Positions 35,326 through 47,249 of a stretch of 64,000 nucleotides of DNA are shown piece by piece. Each line of letters begins with the position of its first letter. Positions within the stretch are counted from its first letter, which is position 1. The stretch is from Pristionchus mayeri. Lineage: Eukaryota; Nematoda; Chromadorea; Rhabditida; Neodiplogasteridae. Under the pieces are notes generated by a model, which saw only the letters and a program-made list of their open reading frames with translations, made no database searches and was not told where the DNA came from. Location of the stretch: the NCBI GenBank assembly GCA_036245805.1, contig BTRK01000006.1, forward strand, positions 53,499,257 to 53,563,256. Reading direction: 5' to 3'. The translations under genes were made by a program, and so were the position numbers.

Positions 35326-38300
35326 ATGATTTCCCTGTTTCTTCTCCTCCTTGCCGGTAATCTCGCCTTAATCGCCACCCAGAGCTGCAAAGCCAAGCAT
35401 GAGCTCGGACGTGAGTGTAAATTTCGGTGAATTTGATCTTTGATCTGTCTCAGCTTAGCAAGGTTTTGTAGAGTATACTAGAGTTAGAGAAACGATAACA
35501 TTATCGCTTGGTTTTACACATTCCTTAGACCGCTCGATCGGCAAGAGATTGTAGAGAATGAAGAAATTCCTTAATTTATCTGTATAGCATGTGAGCATTT
35601 GAGGTTCGTTGGGAGCGACGCTATCAGATGCGGGCTTCGCCAGATTGGCTGAATGGTGTCCTGATGCAGTTGCGAGGAAGGAGATCGTCCAGTTGAATTT
35701 CACACGCATCGGAGACTCATATGCTGGCATACACGATCCGGAAAACGTGAGTTATAGAAATCGTGGCAGAGTGCGAGAACGCAAACGTCACTTCATTTTG
35801 AACACGCTCCAGGCCGCTCGATCGAAGAGTGTATAGTATGAAGAGAGCGGAGTATCGTTTCTCGAACTCTAATTCGTAGCTTTTTTCTATCATGCATTTT
35901 AGCGATCTTCCATCCATGCCGGCTAGTTCTCCCGCACTAAGAACGCATGTGGCGCGACAAAGGCTATCCACACATGGCAGAGTTCTTACGGTAAGCGCAT
36001 CTCCGGGTACACTATCTTTATTTTACATACTTTATATATCGATGGAGTCAGTGGAATATTAAATATAGATGAGACTCTGGTATATTTCGGACGAAGTTTG
36101 GCGCACTACATTGGGCAATAACATCAATATATGACTGAGTGCTGAATGATTAGCGATACATTTTCTGTGAGAATCTAAGTTTGTAAACATAATCATAATC
36201 ATAATAATCATTTATTCGAGCATCAAGGAAGAGGCCTGTCGAACAATGCCGTTCTTCCATTCGATCGCGTTTTCCCTGTATACTCGCTGCCATTGCACTC
36301 CGTGTTCTTTAATGAGTTCGTCTCTCCATCTGACTTTCGGGCGTCCAATAGGTCTTGTTCTATCCCACGGTGTCCACTCAAGAACTCTTTTGGACCACCT
36401 GTCGTCGGTGAACATTGATAGTCTCTCTGCCCATCTCCTCTTTCTTATCATGACTCTGACTCGGATATCAGTTAGAGGGATGCGATTGGCAAGGGAACAT
36501 TCGAAATTCGGTCCATTCTTGTAACTCCGATCATCTTCCGCATCATGCTTCTTTGAGCAACAATAAGCCGTTTCCTGTCCTTTGATGTGGTACTCCACGT
36601 TTGCTTCCATAGGTTAGCGACGGCTCGACGCACATTCGGAACAGCCTTACTTTCAAAACAATGGCGCATCTTCGATTCGTGAAAAACGTGTAGAACTTGT
36701 TATAAGATCTCCATGCTCCTCCGATTCTTCTATTGATTTCAAGAGAAAGATTTTAATCAAACGAGAGGCGCGTGCCCAGATATATGAAAGAATCGGCGTA
36801 CACTAGTTGATCGTTGCTGAATGACATTGGTACCCGAGTTGCATTGGACATCATTACTGTTTTGCCTATGTTGATCTCAAGGCCGACCTCTTTGCTTCTC
36901 CCTGCTAGTTCTTGCAACATAGTATTACTTTCGGTTGCATCATGAGATATGAGAACTATGTCATCGGCATAGCGAAGGTGGTTCAGTCGTTGGCCGTTCA
37001 CATTCACTCCATAGGCCGACCAGTTCATGTTTCGAAAGACTCCTTCCAGTACGGTATTGAATAGATGAGGACTAATCGGATCCCCTTGTCGCACACCTCT
37101 CTGAATATCAACAGGCACTCGACTACCGCCGATTCGCACAGAGACTTTTGACTTGGAGTAGATTGCCCTGAGTGTATTGATTAACTTGCTGTGTATGCCT
37201 TGATCAAATAGTGCCTCCCAGACATGATGGAATTCTACAGAATCGAATGCTTTGCGATAATCAATGAATATTACGTAGAGTGGAAATCGATACTCATTTG
37301 ATTTTGCAATCAGCTCCGATAGAGTGAATATGTGGTCGGAAGTTGAAAAATCGCGGCGAAAGCCGGCTTGCTCATTTGGTTGGTTCGCTGAGAGTTGTCT
37401 TTCAATCCGATTATCGATGACTGATGTAAATAGTTTGTATATGAGGTTCATCAAAGCTATGGGACGATAGTTCCCGATGTCGAGGGGCGATCCTTTTTTG
37501 TATATTAATGAAATAGTTGAATCTGGCCGCTCATTGGGGATTTCCTCCTTCTCAATCCACTCGTTGAACAATGTGTGTAAATGCTTCGCTAGAGGCTCGG
37601 CACTCGCTTTAATCATTTCAGCAGTTATTCTATCCAGGCCTGGAGCCTTCCCGTTCTTTAATCGAGCAATAGCCAAGAAAATTAAAAAAAAAAACACTTG
37701 AGAGGATCAGAGGGAGTGTCTCATCGCTGCTGTATTGTGATCGACCGATTGTGATAGTTGATGAAAATAGGCGGTTGTAGTATGATTGAACAGTTTGCGA
37801 TACTTGGCTTCGAATTGCTGCTACACTTCCATCATCTTTTGTCAATCTAGTCAGCGTTGTTCTTCCGACTTCAGATTTTCGAAGAGCCAATTTTGTGCTT
37901 CCATACCGTACTGCCTCCTCCACAAACTGCACGTGTCTCCGATGCAAATCTTCATTGAGCGAAAACCTAAGAGCCTTGCTAGTTACAGCCAGATTAATTC
38001 TATTCAGTTGCGTTGGGGGTTGCTTTCTTAACATGTTCCTGCTTCTCATCAATTGTTCTGTCTTAGTGCTCAATCTCTTGGGTTTGGGTTCAGGAATCAT
38101 GCATGTTGAGGCTATATTATTCATTGAACTCACGATGTCCTGGTATGTGGATAGATTGGTTTGCTGGTTTGACATAGATGCTGCGAACGCAGGAATTGAT
38201 AGCTTTTGGTTCATTCTTGTCGGTCGAAATTTCACTCTTTCCTTGTGGTTCATTCGAATTCTCGCCATAATCAGGCGGTGGTCGGATGAGAATGAGTGAG

Positions 38301-39444
38301 ACCCAACGATGGAAACATCAAGGAAGAGAGAAGGATCCTGGCATAATATGAAATCAATGAGATTCTTCGTTTTCATATCCGGAGAATGCCATGTCCACTT
38401 CCGACTCTCTCTCTTATCAAACCGTGTATTCATTATTCGCAGCTTGTTTGCGCAGCAAAAGTCACCAAGAACTTGTCCTCTTTCGTTTCTTTCACCGAGA
38501 CCGTGCCTCCCAATCCAGTCGGTCGGTCAGATAATGAAAATCAGCGTGGGCTGCCCATTTGGAATGGATGAGAAAGCCAGTTCCATACAACGATCGTGTT
38601 CCGTAGGCGTAGAATAGATGGTTGGATTGCAAAAGAGTCGTTGAGGTAAAGCCAGTTCGGCGAGTTTCTTGCAAAGCAATAACATCGAACGACAATTTAC
38701 TCACTGACTCCTCGAATTCGACTAGACGATCATTCTTGCATAGGCTTCGACAGTTAAAACTTGCGATCTTGAGATTGCTTGGCATTGGGTGGACGAGGAC
38801 CTCACCAGGTTGTCCAGGCTGACTGGGAGGGAGACTCCAGAGGAAGGAGGAGAGAGGGGGCCAAGAGGCGACCGCCCCTCACCGACGATCGAATGGAGAA
38901 TTTTGTAAACATACACTTCCAAAATTTCGGAAATCAGACATCATATTTCAGAAAGAGAAGAGTCGAAGACCCAGGGACGAACTTGTCTGTTGTAAAGTTC
39001 GAAAAACGATACCGAACTCTCTTCATGCTATACTCTCTCGCCACTCAACCGGTCGAGAGAGCATATACAATAGAACGAATGGTAGAATTAGGAGAGCGCG
39101 GAATCGTTTCTAAAACTCCTCTAGTTAGTCTAGTTCTAGCTTCTAGTCTAGTTCTAGAACGGATGTAATGGCGGCTAGGAGGTAACATGCTTTTTTTAAT
39201 CACCCGGTAAGACCCAGGTAGGGAAGACAATTTATCTTGTAACTCTAGGACTGTCCCTTTCCTATCTCTTGGACCGTCTCATCCACATCGAACACTTCTA
39301 GTTGTCAATACTTCATTTGCAGGCGTGGTGCACGCCGTAGATATGAAGGATCCGAACTATTGGCTTATCGACGGTGATTGTGCTCGCCTCTGGCTGTGGG
39401 AATTTGACGAGACGACGAGAAATGAGAAGATGCAAGTGTGCTGA
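35326..39444 (+). CDS. Small secreted protein of unknown family, TE-filled introns
   Basis: Exons 35326-35410, 35604-35746, 35927-35990 and 39323-39444 (stop TGA). All phases close and give 137 residues. Start chosen because residues 1-18 form a signal peptide (MISLFLLLLAGNLALIATQS); a longer start at 35257 is possible. The mature part has cysteines in SCKAKHELG, AEWCPDAV, NACGATKA, DGDCARLWLW and a final MQVC; six or fewer suggests disulphides. Motif-like parts: NFTRIGDSYAGIHDPEN and DPNYWLIDGDC. I recognise no family. Acceptors of exons 2 and 3 (TTTGAG, GGCTAG) are weaker than usual. Introns 1, 2 and 3 each hold a hairpin MITE, and intron 3 (3.3 kb) also holds a whole RTE-type element in the opposite strand. 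Confidence 0.62.
35478..35572. mobile_element. Hairpin MITE, family H, in intron 1
   Basis: Left arm TAGAGTTAGAGAAACGATAA, right arm GAGATTGTAGAGAATGAAG, degraded compared with the copy at 15308. It fills most of the intron 35411-35603. Confidence 0.6.
35770..35876. mobile_element. Hairpin MITE, family H, in intron 2
   Basis: The right arm is well preserved (GAAGAGTGTATAGTATGAAG, then ATCGTTTCTCGAACTCTAA). The left arm is degraded (GTGCGAGAACGCAAACGTC). It fills most of the intron 35747-35926. Confidence 0.65.
36185..38890 (-). mobile_element. Second RTE-type retrotransposon, frameshifted
   Basis: On the minus strand: endonuclease blocks (IASFNCRSLCKNDRL, VIALQETRRTGF at 38785-38640; SSDHRLIMARIRMN at about 38290-38250), then reverse transcriptase at 37697-36753. 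Visible blocks: KNGKAPGLDRITAEMI, LIYKKGSPLDIGNYRPIALM, QAGFRRDFSTSDHIFTLSEL, the aspartate block VIFIDYRKAFDSVEF, GVRQGDPISPHLFN and the catalytic LRYADDIVLI. The C-terminus (MMRKMIGVTRMDR) and a (AATCAT)n tail at 36188-36210 end it. It differs from the element at 18-21 kb, so it is a separate family. Frameshifts at an A-rich run near 37690 and near 36650-36700 make it inactive. Confidence 0.85.
38996..39122. mobile_element. Hairpin MITE, family H, in intron 3
   Basis: Left arm AGTTCGAAAAACGATACCGA and inverse right arm GAGAGCGCGGAATCGTTTCT, about 125 bp. It sits next to the RTE-type element. Confidence 0.6.
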
Positions 39445-42179
39445 ATCGTCGAGTTGTGATTTCCATGAATAAATACTAATGTTGAGCTAGCAATTGCCCT
39501 GCATATAATTAGTGGCCAAGTAATTAGTGCATGTAATTAATTAGTGCATGTAATTAGTTTAATTATCCTGTCGTGTTTACTTCATTTTCCTTCACATACT
39601 CATGTCGTTAGTCCGTGGAGGTCAGCATCGTCTTTCCGGCTTTCATGGCCACTAATTACTTTGCCATCAGCCAAATTACAACGATTGATGTCGTAGGTAA
39701 AACGGTACTATTGTTTTAAACAAGCAACATCAATTTTCACGCATTTGCAAGAAAGGGACAATTTAATCTCAACAACTCAGTACTTCAGAAATTAATGTTA
39801 TTTTGATGTTATTTTTGATTAATCGTAAACAAGTCTAGGCTATGGCACAGTATATCTTCGCAAATTTATTGAGTATGTTCACGTCTAAACACATCATCGG
39901 CATTGTGAATACGTCGCACATAAAAATGGACTACAAGGCGAATCGTGTGCTTTTTGTATAGAGACTGGGTTTTTACAATGCACGTTTGGTGTTTGTTTAG
40001 TGATAAAACGATTAATGCCTGCGAAGGATCAGACGAGACGACTAGGGTAAGGCTCGCCGACCTTTTAATTTGTTGCCGATATTTTCATGTGTTCATGCTT
40101 GTGCGTGTACTACGTAATTTATTTCAGTCTCCTAAATGGACTCGATGGCGTTAGTTTGATGTAAATTGGTTGTGGCGCTTCGCAACTGAAGAATATCCCC
40201 GTTCGAGATATAGGTTTGTATGCTCTTTGCAATATTACGAAAATATGTTGCGAAGTTGATGATTACTAATTCTAGTAGTAATATCGTTTGAAAGAAGCAT
40301 TTTTGCATTTTATGTCCAAGGCGAGAAAAAACGTTTATGGACTATGGACTAATATGGAATTCTTCTTTGAGATTCAGGAGGCCAAAATTCGCACTTTCAC
40401 ATTGGTCAATATTGAAGTCCAAAGAACAAATCGGATCTCTCGTCTGTTCTTTCGAGGCAGAAAGCTGTAATCTTTTAATATATGTAAAGGTTGAATGGAG
40501 AGATTTCATCCAATCAATCATTCATTCATTTATTTTAGGGCTAGATCGCAAAAAATGGAGAAGTAGAGATACAAAAAATCGAGATATCGTGTGTTGAAGG
40601 TACTAAAAGGGAGCACTCCAGATCTCGATGAGTGGTTGTTGAAGAGGGAAGGAGAAGGAGATGGAATATCACAGAGGAATGTGTCGTGAGTTCCTCCAGT
40701 AGTAATCATTCTAAAAACCATTACCATTACGATCGATACGATTCTTGGCACTAGGTCGGATGAGAAATATATCATATATTACGTTATGCCGCCTTTGATA
40801 GATCAAGTGACGTCTTATTTCTCATCCGACATTGTGCCGTATTTATTATAGTCGGCGAGCTCTTCATGTTTCATCGAGTTTGATCTTAAACAAATTGAAT
40901 GAATCAGAGACAATTGAGAAAGGAAATGAGCCGTCACAAGCCATCTTCCAATCACAGATTCAATCGACGAATAAACGATTCTAAACGATTCTACCGAGCG
41001 CTGGATGCATTCAGTTAGAGAATGAGCACGACATATTCATCGAAAAAAAGATTGGTTTCGTGAATTCCGTGCCTAGAATCTCTTACAACCTCATCATCTC
41101 CATTACTCGAACATCTCGATAAAACTAGTTCTCCAATGAATAGAAAACAACAATTGCTGATATGCACCAGCTCAAATCCCCGCCCTTCAGTTAAAAGTGA
41201 ATGTCTTTGTATGGGTGTGATATAGTATCGTATATGCAATCTCGTAGGCTTAAGACGACGTCACATATAATCAAACTTTTCCGAATATCTAGATTCCAGA
41301 ATTCGTGTTTTTTTTATAAATCGGTAATTTTAAACTTTTACGCGTTAATTGAACAATGAATTCGAAAAGTTTGATATCGACGTGACGCTTTGGAGCCAAC
41401 GATCAATTATCACGGGTCTTCTGTAAGAATGCAGGAAAATCAGCCCCTTTTGCCACCAGAAAAAAGTCATAGTCATGGATTTCGATGAAACTTAGTTTAT
41501 GGATACTATTGAGGGTCCGATGAAGGCCTATCCGCTTGTTTTGGTCAAATTTGCTCATTATCGATTTTTTTGATCTACCGGCTTGAAGTACTGTAAATCG
41601 GTCAATTTTGATCGTACAGCGAACTTTTTTTTGAATTTTGCTCGTCTCGACGAGCCCTACAAATATGTCTTCAGAGTTCCTTACCAAAAACGTCAGCATT
41701 GTGGTCATTTTCTCGAAAAACCGAATTTTCGATCCAATTTATCGATTTTTCTCGTTAGCCATATGAAATGTTCCTGGTTTTTATTTCAATTTCGGGTTCT
41801 ACGGGCAAAATGAGGTAGGGTTTATGTTGATCACTTTCCATATTTCGTTCCCCGGGATATCGATTTACTAAGTAGGGTCCGGGACTTTTCAGCAAATTTC
41901 GTATTTTGATCATATCTCAGCTCAAAACAGCGCTAATGAGAATTTTAAAAAATGAAATCGAAAGATCTCGACGGTATCTACAACTTTGTTTCTGTACCTT
42001 GAAACCAGAAAATGACTGGTTTTTGAGTTATTGGAGAAAAACGCCTCTAAACGGCGAAAAGTGCAGTTTTTTCGCGAAGAAACAATATATATTTTCCAAT
42101 TTTATAATTTATTCTTGCCTCAAACGTTATTTTCTGAATGTTTTAAACTATGCCTTTACATTATATTTTCAATTTCTAC
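39445..42179. other. Long intergenic stretch, nothing recognised
   Basis: Contains several short open frames on both strands without family features or consistent splice sites. Imperfect ATGTAATTAATTAGTGC repeats at 39520-39560 and a TCATTCATTTATTTT run at about 40515-40535. I see no gene from 39445 to 42179. Confidence 0.4.
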
Positions 42180-42420
42180 TTAACAGAGGAATTCTGAGAG
42201 AATTGAGATATTCCTTGCAGTGTCCGTACAAGGAAAACTTAACCTATGCTGAAAAAGTGTCCCTAGGGGTACTTTTTCAGATAGATCACGAAAATCGACC
42301 TTAGGAAGACGTATCTCTGACCCCTCGTTCCCTGTGGCGCGCCTCAACAGCGAGGTCGGTTTTTCTATATTTTGCTCAAAAATCGAAAATCTCAGAAAAA
42401 AGCCAAAAATCGACAATCTC
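42180..42420. repeat. Single diverged arm related to foldback 5
   Basis: The text CCCTAGGGGTACTTTTTCAG, AAAATCGACCTTAGGAAGAC and GTATCTCTGACC parallels 26775-26850 (CCCTAGGGGTAACTTTTCAC, AAAATCGACCTTAGAAAGAC). Only one arm is found here. Confidence 0.6.
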
Positions 42421-42654
42421 AGAATAAGCCAGCTGATTCTTGATCGGTGATAAGGTTCACAACGTGGCGCAACGAGGCCTCTACCGTACTTCCAGTGAAT
42501 TTTCCCGCCATGTGGCTGCTGTAACAGCTCACGATCCCGAATTGGACATGTCAGCGATGAGTTTTGCAATTTGTTATTGTAGGCATGCAATAGTATGTAC
42601 TTTATCAGATCAAATATCGATTATTTTCGGTACCGTAGAAATGCATGGAAGCAA

Positions 42655-44690
42655 AAAATCAATAATATGTGGTCGTTCAAATATCAAATAACTATCCAAT
42701 CTTTAACCATTACTGACCACAATATGATCATTACACGCATTCATCATTATTTATATTAATATGATAATACAAGGTAATGCAACCACCCAGAACAATATGA
42801 TGGCAAGTATATCGTATAACTGATGCAGTGGTATTGAGAACGAACCAATTGAGAGAAGAACGGCTTATCTGAAATGGAAGTTTCGTTGTGAATTAGTCGT
42901 TCTTTCAACACGCATTGTAATGAATTCGAATCTGATTTTGTATACTCTAATGAATGACCATTATGTTCAAGAACGTTTTTCACATAAAGAAATGAAGAGC
43001 GAACTGTCATTTTTTGAGCGGTTGCACCGTTTTGCTATTGTCATATATGCCGTGGAAAAAAAGGAAGATAAGAGAAAACATTTGAATTCCTGGAATTTCA
43101 TATCTCCGCTTCCCGTAGAGATAGCGACTTGAAAATTGGAAAATGCGGAAATTCCATTTACACCCTTTATTCCAAATTTCAAGTCGCTTGCACTACTGGG
43201 AGCCGAGATATAAAAAAATAAATATTTCCTCTTCTCCTAGAATTTTTCCACAGATTGACATCAAATGTGTTCACTTCAAGAATAAATCTTGCGTAGGAGC
43301 ATTTTAAATAATCTAACCTCAATCTCGGCTACTTGCACTGGTTCGCAAGAATGTTTGCAGTTCCACAGAATAACGAGTTTGTTCGATCTGCAAATACATA
43401 TATTTCGAACATTGGGGTGATGCAAAAACTTGTATTTTTAGATTGTGCATTTGCCAATTCGAAAATTAGATGCTTATTTTCTGTTCATACAGTTGATGGC
43501 CTTCTTGAACGGCTTGCAACAGGTTCCAGTGGGTGAGGGGAACGAGCAGAGGGCGAGACCGCACGGGCCAATGTCCTCCGATGGACCGCTGAAATTGTCC
43601 AAGTGGCATCTTAATTGTGCTATATGGAACACACGATTTAAAAATATTATTTTTCATGCATTTTGTCATCTGAGCTCTTCAAGAATTTTCAGTCTCCCTT
43701 CAGTAATTTTTAGTCAATGCAAGTTAGCGGGTTTGGGGGGTATCGTCGTTTGAGACATCAACCGACACTTCGCCCCAAACCATGCAGATCCCGTACATCT
43801 ATGTAACTTACGTGCATGGACAACATAAATATGTAACTGCATTTTGGTATAAATGATGCACTTCTAAAGATTTAATTCCAGAGAGATCAATGCAAATATA
43901 TGTCTGTAACTTACGTGCATGGACATTCTCCGCACATGCTCGTGCACGTCCTCTTCCTCTTCGCCACACTGCATCCTCCGCAAGTCGTCGGGCATTCGCC
44001 CATCGTCACCCACTCGCTCCAGACGCCGTTAGCAGGACACCAGGGAGAGGTCTGAGATGGCGTGATTGCAGTCAACCGTATTAATTGTGAGATCATGCAG
44101 TAAAGCAAATTGTTCATAGCTCTATATCTAAAGCCTAGTACGATATGAATGGACCTTGATGGCGACGTCCTCGAATCTCGTAAGTTCTCGTCTCGAGAAG
44201 AACGACGAGACTGAGACCGATACGAGAAGAATCAATAGAAGGAAGAAGATGAGGAAGAAGATGAGGAAGGGAGTTCGCAGTGAAGATCCCTTCTTCGCAT
44301 CCATAGCACCCTGATGGAGAAAAGTATGCATTTGCGGAAATATACTGAAACACGCGAATTTAGCGGTTACTTTGCCTAAAATAATTAAACAAACTATGGT
44401 TGGACTTGTGGTTGGAGAAAATACAAAGATAAAATATTGACGGGCTAATCAAGACCAACACATGGCGAATAGGTGTGGGCTCAGGCTGACTGAGTAACTG
44501 GCGCGGTTTGAGGCTGGATCGAAGATATCCCCCCGCCCTTTCGCCTAATGGTCAAGAAAGTGGAAGTGGAATACTTCCTAACCGCTTGTTTACGGGGCAG
44601 CGAAGGACTTATAGCAGCAGACATTATACACTTAGGGCACAGTTCATTCACAAGGGCGATCTTGTCGGGCTGGGAAGCGAGACAGTGGAC
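42655..44690. repeat. Duplicated segment, copy B
   Basis: Direct repeat of 11135-12990. Matching blocks cover the gene, both flanks and most intergenic text. The insertion of about 200 bp near 42925-43135 is absent from copy A. Confidence 0.85.
43474..44304 (-). CDS. Small membrane-anchored thrombospondin type-1 protein, copy B
   Basis: Exons on the minus strand: 44304-44155, 44051-43915, 43588-43474. Phases close and give 133 residues. Same layout as the gene at 11781-12685: hydrophobic anchor (FLIFFLIFFLLLILLVSVSV), TSP1 repeat (VWSEWVTMGECPTTCGGC, KRKRTCTSMC), Cys-rich tail (GPCGLALCSFP, GTCCKPFKKAIN). The acceptor used by copy A before the TSP1 exon (ACAG) is mutated here, so I place the start of exon 2 at CATCTCAG, which keeps the frame and removes about 11 residues of linker. 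A splice-site difference between paralogues is thus visible. Function unknown. Confidence 0.78.
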
Positions 44691-45633
44691 TAATTGAGGA
44701 GAGCGCGAGCTTTGCCCTTTCTCTCTCTATCTCTGGTTTCCAATTTCTCTTTCACGAATAGACCGTCTCTGCTTCTTAGCCTTCTTGAACCATTCAAAAC
44801 GAAAGCTTGATACCCTCTAGGATACGTTTAGAATCACAGTTCAAACGAAATTATCAAGTTTACATGAGTACATTGAGATGCTCAATTATTTACCCATACT
44901 TATGAAAAGGAGAAAACAACTGTCTTCGTATACGTAGCTAATCTTGACACCAAGTTCTGAAGCCAATTGCTCATCCTGTTCAATAACATAAGTCGAGACA
45001 CGCATTCCGGGAAACCGGTCGATTAATTGCGAATTCCAAGCAATGTCCGTGTCCATAAGGTGTGTCTAAGTGAACAATGTGTGCATGCCCCTGAGCGTGA
45101 ATAATTTCAAATGGCCATAGTGAAGATAATTTGCTTGAACAAAATGCTAAAAAAAATGATTGAAAAGGGCTTCTCCACGCAGTGCCCGCCACCGCATACC
45201 GATGTTTCCTTCCTCGGTGTCATTTGTTACTCTCCTAGTCACTTTCAGCATTTAGATAATGTTTGTTGTCGGGCATGATAACAACAAATTAATTGGCCGA
45301 ACCTTCAACAAAACAGCAAAACAACAAATAGCAAATCCCATCACTAGCTCGACTGTCGGAATCTTATGCAGCGACAGTTTTTGCAGATATGTCAAATCTC
45401 AGCAGTAAGTTTGATCGAGCCCACAGCATTCTAACCCGACAAAAAGAGATCTAAATGAAGCCGCAACCAGGAAACTTGCAATACCCCTGAAACATTAAAT
45501 CTCAATCCGAAAATCTACCATTGATGGACGGATGTGATGCTAGAGTGACCATCACGGCAAGACTATCAAGGTGAATGTTCTATGATGGAGTTATTCAAGT
45601 AATGGAAAACTTTATGAAAAAATGCTTATATAC
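44691..45633. other. Intergenic, nothing recognised
   Basis: No exon with family similarity. A CTCTCTCTATCTC run at about 44720-44735. The minus-strand open frame at 44980-45192 has no supporting features. Confidence 0.4.
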
Positions 45634-46918
45634 AGTATCGATCATAAGTTCTGTAATTTTTGAACCAGATGTTCAATCAGGCTGAAATTTTAAATTTAGA
45701 CATGAAATTCATCGCGGAATGAGGAGAGCTTATTGATACCTCTTCAAAATGTCTAGCTCTTGCATAGTGATGACGCAATCACAATACACTTTTTTGAAAT
45801 GGATTATTTCCTCGGATAAATTTTCCGTGCTTGCCGAACTTTCTGAGGGTTGAGAGGTGTCATAGGACAACTCAGAAAACAATTTTCAAGTTGCTGCGAC
45901 TTCGCGCCTTTTTGCTGCAGACGCTGCAAGTTGGAGGATGCACATTTATAACGCAGCTTCTAGAGCAGCTAGAGACTCGTGCAAAGCAGAAAAATGATTT
46001 TTATTATGACCCTAGATGATCCTGAAAGTTTGGTATTGATCGCACATCATTTTCCCTCAGGGCACGAAAAAGTCACTTTTTTGGATGGCCCAAATTTGGC
46101 CACTTCTCAAGGACGTATTTGCATAAAATATGGTTCCTGCACATTAATGCTCAAAAACCATCAAAGAAGCTGTTCCCAACTTTCGGTACGGTTAGCTTCA
46201 CTTGCCGAACCGTGGCGTTCGCTAAAAGAGCGTGCGGTGCTCAAAGAACGCGTGCGTCTCTCTTCACACCTCTCCCTCTCCTCTCTCTCGTCGTGTAGGG
46301 AAATGACGTGCGTGCTCGAGGAGCGCGCGTCCGTAAATCTTTCGCAACGGCTCGGAACGAGAAACTAACAACACCAAAATTTGGGAATAGTTTATTTGAT
46401 GATTTTTGAGCACTACTGTGCAGGAACAATATATTGTGCAAAAACGTCCGTTTTTTAAGTGACTTTTTCGCGCCCTGAGGGCAAATGCTGTGCAATCAAT
46501 ACCAAACTTTCAGGATCATCTAGGGTCTAATACGAATTATTTTCCTGCTTTGCACGAGTCTGTAGCTGCTCTAGAAGCTGAGTTATAAATTTGCAGCCTC
46601 CAACTTGTAGCGTTTGCAGCAAAAAGGCGCGAAGTCGCAGAAAATTGTTTTCTGAGTTGTCCTATGACACCTCTCAACCCTCAGAAAGTTCGGTAAGCAC
46701 GGACAATTTCTCCGAGGAAATAATCCATTTCAAAAAAATGTATTGTGATTGCGTCATCACTATGCAAGAGCTAGACATTTTGAAGAGGTCTCAATAAGCT
46801 CACCTTATTCCCCGATGAATTTCATGTCTAAATTTAAAATTTCAGCCTGATTGTACATCTGGTTCAAAAATTACAGAGCTCGGAAGTTTTGGACGATGAC
46901 TTATGATCGATACTGTAG
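45634..46918. repeat. Foldback element 8 (long inverted repeat)
   Basis: The left arm starts near ACAGTATCGATCATAAGT and the right arm ends near its inverse ACTTATGATCGATACTGT. The arms pair around about 46275 with about 95% visible identity in places, for example CGAAGTCGCAG at 46629 mirroring CTGCGACTTCG. The inner part has CTCTCTCTCGTCGTG. Protein-like frames are mirror shadows. Confidence 0.85.
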
Positions 46919-47249
46919 AACCCGACCAGGAAATCACCTTCAGAAGTTCCCTGTGATTTTTAATATTGTTCAGTCTAAAAAAATCACTTTTGTTCATTTT
47001 TGCACCGAAAGTCCAACTCCCCAACAAAATCAACATTAAAATCAACGCCAAGAATTTTTAAAAATTCTTGTAGAAACACAATAAATGCCTCATTTTCGTG
47101 TTTTTATTGTGTTCAGGTGTTGCTTGTTCACCAATTTCTCGCTTGAATGGACTTTCTCTAGACCATTCATGCTAATCTAATTGGCTCAAGAGTGCTCCCA
47201 CTCCTCCTTTTTAAAGACCGTATCCTTCAAAACTCCCGCCCTCTTCGTA
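46919..47249. other. Upstream region of the C6-domain gene
   Basis: Contains the inverted words AAGAATTTTTAAAAATTCTT (47051-47070) and a second copy of the AAACACAATAAA / TTTATTGTGTTC pair at 47074-47115, a small hairpin. No exon. Confidence 0.45.

Noticed and set aside
46591..46797. 68-codon plus-strand protein CSVCSKKARSRRK
   Set aside because: It lies in an arm of foldback 8 and its inverse is present in the other arm; no gene features.
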